Below, one piece after another: positions 57,880 through 64,000 of a stretch of 64,000 bases of DNA. Origin of the DNA: Oscheius sp. JU75 (lineage: Eukaryota > Nematoda > Chromadorea > Rhabditida > Rhabditidae); contig JASJZC010000004.1 of assembly GCA_037178855.1 (NCBI GenBank), positions 6,510,001 to 6,574,000 on the forward strand, given 5' to 3'. A model generated the notes under the pieces. The model ran no database searches, was not told the DNA's origin, and saw nothing but the letters and a program-made list of their open reading frames with translations. The position numbers were made by a program, and so were the translations under genes. Numbering within the stretch: position 1 is the stretch's first letter; every line of letters begins with the position of its first letter.

Positions 57880-60759
57880 ATGGCAACGTGCGGGCTAGAG
57901 AAATCGAATAACGTCGATTATTCCGGTAATTTCTGACCAATTACTGTCGAAAAAAAATCGGTAATAGTTCGGCAGGCGCCCCCTTTCGTTCAAATTTTTG
58001 GCGCGCTTTTACAATATCGCTCAGAATAGGTTTTTCTGAGGAAATTTACCAACTTTTTCAGTTTTTGATGGCTTTTACCGAATCCAGCGTGTAAAAAAAC
58101 CCCCTAGAATGTTAGAAAAGTGAAAAAAAACTACGGAAAAGAACGAGTTATTCGAGGTTTGTCTCAAACTTAGTTCTCTGATTTCCCTGTTGTTTATGAC
58201 GTTTTGCATGTTCTTAAGGGTTCTTTTTGCACGCTGGATTTGATAAACGCAGTTAGAAACTGGAAAAACTAATAAATTTTATGAGAAAAACACGATTTTA
58301 GACGAAGGGGGGAACTACCGTAATTTTTGACTTGAAGGGGGGAGCCTGCCGAACTATTACCAAAAAATCTATTCCTAGGCGTCATGCCCTCGACTCGAGC
58401 CCTTCACTACGTGTTTAAGATCGGGAATCGCCAGAAGAGCATCGATTTCTACAGAGATGTCCTGAAAATGAAGGTGCTGCGTCACGAAGAGTTCGAGGAG
58501 GGCTGTAAAGCCACTTGTAACGGGTATTTCACGTCATAATCGATCAAATGTACAAAAATAGACCCTACAATGGCAAATGGAGCAAGACTATGATCGGCTA
58601 CGGGCCCGAGGACGACCATTTCGTCCTGGAACTGACCTACAACTACGAGATTGGAAGTTACAAACTCGGCAATGACTTTTTCGTTAGTCTCCCGCAACTT
58701 TGGTCATGATTTTTCGGCTTTAGGGCTTGTTCATCGACTCGGACGAGGTTCTAGAGAGTGTGAAAAAGCACGGAAAGTACGATACGCGTCAATGTGGCCG
58801 TTTGGACGTCGTTGATCCGGACGGACATCATTTTATGATCAACGGAGGACCAGGATTTCGTGTTAGCAAGGTCGCAACACGTGTCAAGAACCTAGACAAG
58901 AGCATTGGTAAGCCATTTTGTCGATTTTTTTACGAAAAATTCTAGAATACTGGCACAAAACGCTCAGAATGGCGCTGGTAGACAAGAACGAGGAGAAGAA
59001 GTCAGCTCGGCTGTCTTATGGAGAAAAACAGGTGCCTTTTGAATGTTTTGACCAGCACAATGAGGGTTCAGTGCATTCTGGAGCTGAGAGAACAGTCGTC
59101 GGGAATCGAGCGTGGCTGCGCCTTCGGAAGGATCGCATTCTCGTGCCCTGGTAGCAAGGTTGGTTCTTCAATTCCCACTTCTTCTGTTCCTGCCAAATTG
59201 ACAGTGACTCTCTGTAAATATGATCCCTCTGTCAAGTTGATAGCCAACTTGCTCTTTCAAACAACAGGCTGCTGACGAGTTGTCAAAACACCTTGTCAAA
59301 AATCTGTTACTCTCCCAGCGGTCAACTGATATCTGCCATAGCAGTAATCGGCAGAGAGGGGAGATCACGCTACCCGAGCAAAATCAATAGGGGGACCCTT
59401 TTGTCAAACTCAAAAACATCAGTGGTAGGGAAGGGGACGCACAAACAGCCTGAAAAACAAAAGGGGATACTACGAAGGAGGAGAGGGTTGCGCAAAATTA
59501 TTGGACTGCTGAGATCCAGTTGACCCCTGCACTCTCCCATCTCATGCCTTGCCTCATAAACCGCCGTCTTGTCAGTTTCAATTTGTGTACCTCTTGCCTG
59601 TCCTTCTTTTGTCAAGCAGTCTGTGTCCGTCAATCTGTCAGCTTAGTTTTTCTGTCAAACTGATCTTCTGATGCAGTTCCATCTTAAAGGAAAGGTGACA
59701 TCGCGAGTGTATCGGTGTTCTCGGGCTCGACTTTCGTAGTTGGGTCCCGTGACGGACTTCCCTAAAAATCAATACCTTGCATTTTCCGGTGCTTTACACA
59801 CATTTCTATGAATTCTAAGTATGTTCAATTGACTCAGCGTCAAAAACTACTCTAGAAACGTCTACTTCGACGCCAAAAACAAGTTTAGAAAAATGAAGAA
59901 AATAAGAAAGAGGAGGAAAACAGCGTTTTCTTAATTTTCTTCATTATTCTCGCCATTTTTGACGTCGAAGTAGACGTTTCTAGGGTAGTTTTTAACGCTG
60001 AGTCGATTGAACATGTTTAAAAGTCATGAAAATGTGTATAAAGCACCAAAAAATACGAAAGATTGATTTTATGGAAGTTCGTCGCTGGACACTCATGCAC
60101 CAGCATTGTCGCAGTCCCTTTAACTCGGTCAGACTATGCCCATCAGTTTGTCACTTGTTCTCCTATCTTTCCAATATATTGTCCGACTTCGACCTTCAGC
60201 CTGTCTCAGACTTCTTTTGGCCATCTGTTACCCTCCCAATCAGTCAACTTTTGTCAGTCAGAAATCCTGTGAAAATTCAGCTTGCTCCTTGATATAATGT
60301 CTTCACCAATGCTCCATGTAAGTCTGTCGAGTTTTTTTTCCTGTCGCGCTCAATCTGTCGGTTTCTGCCAGCATATTTCCCGCCTCACCACCCAAATCTT
60401 GTCAGTAAATTTACAAAGTGATCCTTAATGGCTCTCGCCTGCTAAAAATCAAAATTTGCAGCTCGCTTCCCTCGAGAAGCAGATGAAAGACGCCGGTCAC
60501 AAGATTGTCAAGGATCTCACAACGTTGGAAACCCCCGGAAAAGCCGACGTTCAAGTCGTTATCCTAGCCGATCCCGTACGTTTTTTGCCCCATACAGTAC
60601 ATACAAAATTTCTAGGACGACCACGAGATTTGTTTCGTGGGCGACGAGGCCTTCCGCGAGCTGTCCAAAATCGACCCCAAAGCTGACAGTCTCCTCGATG
60701 AGGCCATGAAGAAGGACGACAGCGAGAGCTGGTTCAAGGATGGTAAGAAATCCGGATAA
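57880..60759 (+). CDS. glod-4: GLOD4, glyoxalase-domain (vicinal oxygen chelate) protein
   Basis: Member of the VOC/glyoxalase fold; the substrate of GLOD4 is not established. Exons: 57880-57925, 58379-58523, 58562-58682, 58725-58904, about 58945-59029, about 59066-59156, 60462-60579, 60617-60759. The first exon ([15 protein letters not shown]) joins in phase to [20 protein letters not shown]. If that exon is not used, the ATG at 58384 or so would start the protein at [11 protein letters not shown]. Segments typical of GLOD4: [64 protein letters not shown] and [20 protein letters not shown], then [19 protein letters not shown]. The end KDGKKSG mirrors the relative's KASG end. Intron 1 is almost entirely a foldback element; the 1.3-kb intron before 60462 holds another one and CTGTCAA repeats. 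Confidence 0.93.
57953..58368. repeat. Foldback element filling GLOD4 intron 1
   Basis: Perfect 18-base terminal inverted repeats: GGTAATAGTTCGGCAGGC at 57960-57977 and its reverse complement at 58344-58361. Inside, the arms remain similar for about 170 bases (AATCCAGCGTGTAAAAA versus inverted AATCCAGCGTGCAAAAA). The right end lies about 10 bases before the CCTAG acceptor. Confidence 0.75.
59570..59665. repeat. CTGTCAA-type scattered repeat in a GLOD4 intron
   Basis: Repeated CTTGTCAG, TTTGTCAAGC, CGTCAATCTGTCAGC and CTGTCAAACTG motifs; same flavour as the block at 54830-55300 and the sequence at about 60110-60400. Confidence 0.45.
59775..60066. repeat. Foldback element, copy 1 of the AGCGTCAAAAA family (GLOD4 intron)
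   Basis: Arms of roughly 100 bases. The left arm reads ...GTGCTTTACACACAT...ATGTTCAATTGACTCAGCG then TAGAAACGTCTACTTCGACG. The right arm is its inverse, with TCAATCGACTCAGCGTT and TAGAAACGTCTACTTCGACG on the opposite strand. No coding capacity. Confidence 0.75.
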
Positions 60760-61609
60760 CTTGGCTGTTTTTGAATTTTTGTACATTTTTTTTGTAAATA
60801 AATCCATCTGTCAGCCCTGATTTTGCTGGATTTGTGCCAGAGTTGACCGCGCGCGCGCAAGCGCTGTCAAAATCTCTACGCAGAGCCCCCACTCGAGATC
60901 TGTTTGCTCGCGCTCGTATAGGACGCGAAGAAAAAGTGGCGCGGAAACGAGGCAAAACAGCGAGTAATTGTTATGATAGGTTGTAACAGATGTTTTGTAA
61001 TAAAATGAGAAATTTTAGGCGATTTTTGGCTGGAAAATGGGTAGATTTTAGAGGAAAACCAGCCGTCTACGACAGCTTCGCCGCCCTTCAGTATTGACTT
61101 AACATTTACAACAGGCGGCTTCGCCGCTTCTCCAAGTTTGCAAGTTTCCCCCCAAAGCTTGTCAACTTAGTTCTTGACATGCCATGACTTGCCAGCTTTT
61201 TTCTCGTGGTGACGCACGGACGGACGGACACCATTGCACTTTAGTAGTAGAGAGATCCTCGGAAAAAGCAGGCCAGTCTCGTTGGCGGAGTAGCCAACGT
61301 TCATATAGGTATGGTTACGGTATCCTGCAACCAAATGAAGATGTTCCATCTGAAAACGCGATTTTCCCGTTCAAGGATCGAACCCGGGCCTGTTATATAC
61401 CATAGACAGCGCTCTTACCGGCTACTCAGAGCGAGCCCGCGCTGCATTTTCCGGTGGTTATTTGAATTTTGGAACTATCACTCACTGTCACATCCACTGT
61501 CTTTGCTACTGTGTCTTTGGGTGTCGCCTGTGTGCTTGTCTGTCAGTTACTGTCGCTCTCATTTACCACTACAGTTCATTGTAGTTTTCATTCATTTGAC
61601 TGCGTCTCT
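60760..61609. other. Convergent gap between GLOD4 and the unrecognised minus-strand ORF
   Basis: A short GC-rich alternating stretch (CGCGCGCGCAAGCGC near 60849) and a tRNA-like unit at 61368-61445. No gene recognised. Confidence 0.45.
61368..61445 (-). repeat. tRNA-like unit
   Basis: On the minus strand, CTCTGAGTAGCCGGTAAGAGC can fold a D-arm (GCTC/GAGC), and CCCGGGTTCGATCCTTG is B-box-like. A CTGT/ACAG stem with an over-long loop lies between. The acceptor ends do not pair, so this is called tRNA-derived rather than functional. Confidence 0.45.
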
Positions 61610-62167
61610 CTAGATCTGTCCGCAGTCCTGGACGTAGCAGGTCTTCCTCGGTCTCTCGCCATGATTGGTGCCGAAGTCCTGGACGAGATGCTTCAGCTGA
61701 GAGAGTCCCTTCTCGACCTGACCGATCAGCTCGCCCTCATGGATCGTCTGCTTCTGGGTGGTGATGTAGAAGACGGAATTGAACTGGCTGGCATCCTCGG
61801 CCCTGGGAAGCATCATGACCGAGCCTTCCGGGACCTCTTGCGGCTTCTGTGTCAGCTTGGACAGACTGACAGATCCAAAGCCGTTTCTCTGTCCACAGAC
61901 CACCTCGCCAAGGATGACGAGACCATGCAGCTTGTCCAGCATCTCGACTGGCGAATTCTTATAGCCTTCCTTGTCCGAAGAGCACAACTGGACGAAGTTT
62001 TTGACCAGTGGATCCTCGTGCTGCGTTTTGATCATCTGGATCTGGAGACGGGCCGCGGGGACGCCGGTAGCGAAGCCGATGTCCAGGTAGATGAGAGGCG
62101 GCAGCTGACAGTATGGACGACGAGGCGAGAGCATCTCGTGCAGCACGTTCAGCACGGTAGAGGCCAT
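61610..62167 (-). CDS. Unrecognised 185-residue protein
   Basis: Uninterrupted ORF of 185 codons. It has balanced amino-acid composition and codon use like the confirmed genes, and an in-frame TAA about 50 bases upstream of the ATG supports the start. It reads like a folded globular protein: segments LPPLIYLDIGFATGVPAARL, MLDKLHGLVILGEVVCGQRN and FYITTQKQTIHEGELIGQVE are hydrophobic/charged alternations with no signal peptide or membrane span. I do not recognise the family. It could also be the 5' exon of a longer gene, but it ends at a stop (CGQI) with no good donor before it. The opposite strand also has an ORF, which I take as its shadow. Confidence 0.55.
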   Translation of the reverse strand: MASTVLNVLHEMLSPRRPYCQLPPLIYLDIGFATGVPAARLQIQMIKTQHEDPLVKNFVQLCSSDKEGYKNSPVEMLDKLHGLVILGEVVCGQRNGFGSVSLSKLTQKPQEVPEGSVMMLPRAEDASQFNSVFYITTQKQTIHEGELIGQVEKGLSQLKHLVQDFGTNHGERPRKTCYVQDCGQI

Positions 62168-62576
62168 GGCCGCGGAATATTTCCGGTTTGGAATAGGTTC
62201 GAATTTTTATTGGTTTTTTGTTTGCTTCCAAAAGAAACTTTTCAATTGTTTGGAATAGAAACTTGGTAATTATTGGAAGTAATTTAGGCTAGTAGTCTAC
62301 TAGGTGCAGTCAATGGAATTTGCGTCTGTCTCTCTGTATCCCTATCACTCTGTCTCTCATTCTCTCTGTCTTTCTCTATCTCTTGTCCACTTGTTCTATC
62401 GATAAAAAGCTGTCAGTTTGCCCCCAAAACTGCGGCCTTTTTCAAGTATCCTACAAGACTTTGGCACGCGATTTATGTGAGCAAACAGCGGGGGAGCGGG
62501 ATCCGGCGAAGAAGGGTGCTTGCTGCTGCCCGAAAATCCAGTGCTACCCTCTCCCGAAGCCCTCTCTCCTGCAGCC
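62168..62576. other. Divergent upstream region of the myosin heavy chain gene
   Basis: CT-rich tract (TCTCTCTGTATCCC to TCTCTATCTC) at about 62325-62390. A CTCCTGCAG acceptor ends two bases before the myosin ATG, suggesting an upstream non-coding exon or SL addition. Confidence 0.45.
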
Positions 62577-64000
62577 ATGGCTCTGATTGATTATATGCTC
62601 GACCCAGGATGGAGATATCTTCGTCTGGCGGCTGATGAGCAGCTCAAGGTTCATTTTGATCCTCTTCTTCACCAAATTTCTACATTGCCACTCCGAGGAA
62701 TGCCAAAAACAATGCGTCAATGTTTGCTCAAGATTTTCTATACTGTAGCGAGTGTTTTGTTCTCTGTCTATCTATCTCTCTCGACCAATGATACACGCGA
62801 GAAGTGATTGTTGTCCTGAAAGACACAGAGAACACTGAATACGTACGAGTCGAGCGAGCAAACATGGTTTTTGGTGTGGGATGAGGTTTTTGAACCTGTG
62901 ATTTCACTCTATGACTCTATAAGGACATAAGGAACATCTGTCGTCACTTATCTCGTTGACACCCTGTCTCTGTCATTCTGGCCTTGGGCCAGAATACAGT
63001 ATTTGTTTCCTGTTGCATCTCAACCGATTGTATCTGTCACCCTGTTTCTGATTCTATTTGGCGACCCATTTTTTTTTACTCTCATTAGCTTTAATCCTGA
63101 CAATCTATCTCTGTCTCTCTGATCCTACCACCTACTGTCATTCTACTCCTTTGTTGTCATTTCACTGTGTCTGTCTCTGTGATATTGTCCGTTTGTCCTG
63201 TCTCAACCTCCTATGCCATGGTCTTTCAATTCTGCTTTCCATTATCTCGCTCTGTCATTGTCAGCTCTTCCTCAACGTTCTCTTTTATCCCACTTTGTCT
63301 TTTTTGTCTGTTATGGTATCTTGATATCGTTAGCTATCTTTGTGTTTTCTCCCTGTCCCTTTCAGAAGTCCTTCCCTCTCTATTCTATACTATCCCTGCC
63401 TCTGTGCTTCCAGACACACTTCACGTCTCTCAATTTCCTGGATTGTCTTCCATCTTGTAAACCTATCAGATCCTACTCTCTCCTTTATCTTGCAAGAGCG
63501 AAACTGACGAGCCCCTCCTTCCTATTTGAGATAACTTGACCCAAAAATTATACAGCAGAATCAATAGTATTTAATAGTTTTAGCAGTCACAGTATAAAAA
63601 ATTCTCTCAGGAACAAGCAGCCCGTCGCTTCGACAACAAAACCCACCAATGGGTTCCGGATCCGCAGGAAGGCTTCGTTGTCGCTTCCATCTCGGTCCAG
63701 GAGGGTGACAACTACACCCTGGCCATGCCTGATGGCAGTACTGTAAGTTCTGTCCCTCTCACTGTCACTCTTTGTTCCAGAAAAAGCTGACCAAGGACGA
63801 GTGTCAGGAGATCAATCCGGCCAAATTCGAGAAAACCGAGGACATGTCCAACCTGACATTTTTGAATGAAGCCTCAGTCTTGCACAATCTGAGACAAAGA
63901 TACTACTCGATGATGATTTACGTAACTTTTCATTATATTTAATCCAAATTGCTGTATTTTAGACGTATTCGGGACTGTTCTGCGTCTTCGTCAATCCGTA
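62577..64000 (+). CDS. Muscle-type myosin II heavy chain, 5' exons (3' end outside window)
   Basis: Motor ATPase of thick filaments. Only the N-terminus is in the window. Exons: 62577-62648 ([20 protein letters not shown]), 63611-63742, 63781-63921 and 63963 onward. The first 40 residues precede the SH3-like subdomain ([40 protein letters not shown]). The motor entry [20 protein letters not shown] and then [15 protein letters not shown] is diagnostic of conventional myosin heavy chains. The first intron is about 960 bases and CT-rich. Which muscle isoform this is cannot be told from the fragment. Confidence 0.92.
63960..64000 (+). other. Window edge cuts the myosin coding exon
   Basis: The last exon visible (from 63963) is truncated by the window after VNPY; the P-loop and the rest of the motor lie beyond. 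Confidence 0.9.

Noticed and set aside
61469-62269. 266-codon plus-strand ORF overlapping the unrecognised minus-strand gene
   Set aside because: Longer, but its first part runs through CTGTC-type repeat and the frame lacks an acceptor or promoter logic. The minus-strand ORF has an in-frame upstream stop and better composition. Not fully excluded.

Overview
This is eukaryotic DNA, almost certainly from a nematode. Every recognisable gene is split by spliceosomal introns, some as short as about 37 bases. Acceptors are of the U-rich TTTTCAG/TTTTTAG type. Genes are tightly packed, several same-strand neighbours are separated by only 120-270 bases as in nematode operons, and one gene (flp-15) encodes a nematode FMRFamide-like peptide precursor. 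I cannot name the genus. All gene identities come from reading translated exons by eye; no database search was run.

Layout, left to right: the 3' part of the cohesin regulator PDS5 (+, enters from the left edge); mitochondrial pyruvate carrier MPC1 (-); a small Gly/Arg-rich protein with an MPLKIP-like C-terminus (+); transcription-elongation kinase CDK12 (-); the LIM-nebulin-SH3 actin protein LASP (+); spliceosome-associated ESS2 (+); an NATD1-type GNAT protein (-); the large JNK scaffold / kinesin adaptor UNC-16/JIP3 (-); the ubiquinone kinase-like protein COQ8 followed closely by CMC2 (+, likely operon); an orphan Cys-loop ligand-gated channel (+) converging on the neuropeptide gene flp-15 (-); a repeat-rich stretch of about 3 kb with two small minus-strand ORFs (one acidic, one SR-rich with its own TATA box); ZMAT2/SNU23 and MAGT1/OST3 (+, likely operon); a minus-strand cluster eIF4H-like, BOLA2, ACBD6-like (likely three-gene operon); GLOD4 (+); an unrecognised 185-residue ORF (-); and the first exons of a muscle-type myosin heavy chain (+), cut by the right edge.

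The non-coding part is unusual for its density of small palindromic (foldback) elements. At least five sequence-distinct families sit in introns or short intergenic gaps, alongside tRNA-like units with A- and B-box signatures, CTGTCAA-type tandem blocks and GA/CT microsatellites. No transposase or reverse transcriptase gene is visible, so these look non-autonomous. Most genes are housekeeping functions (cohesion, splicing, transcription, mitochondrial respiration, glycosylation, translation) mixed with neuromuscular ones (UNC-16, the channel, FLP-15, LASP, myosin). I see no bacterial-style defence system, CRISPR array or viral gene.
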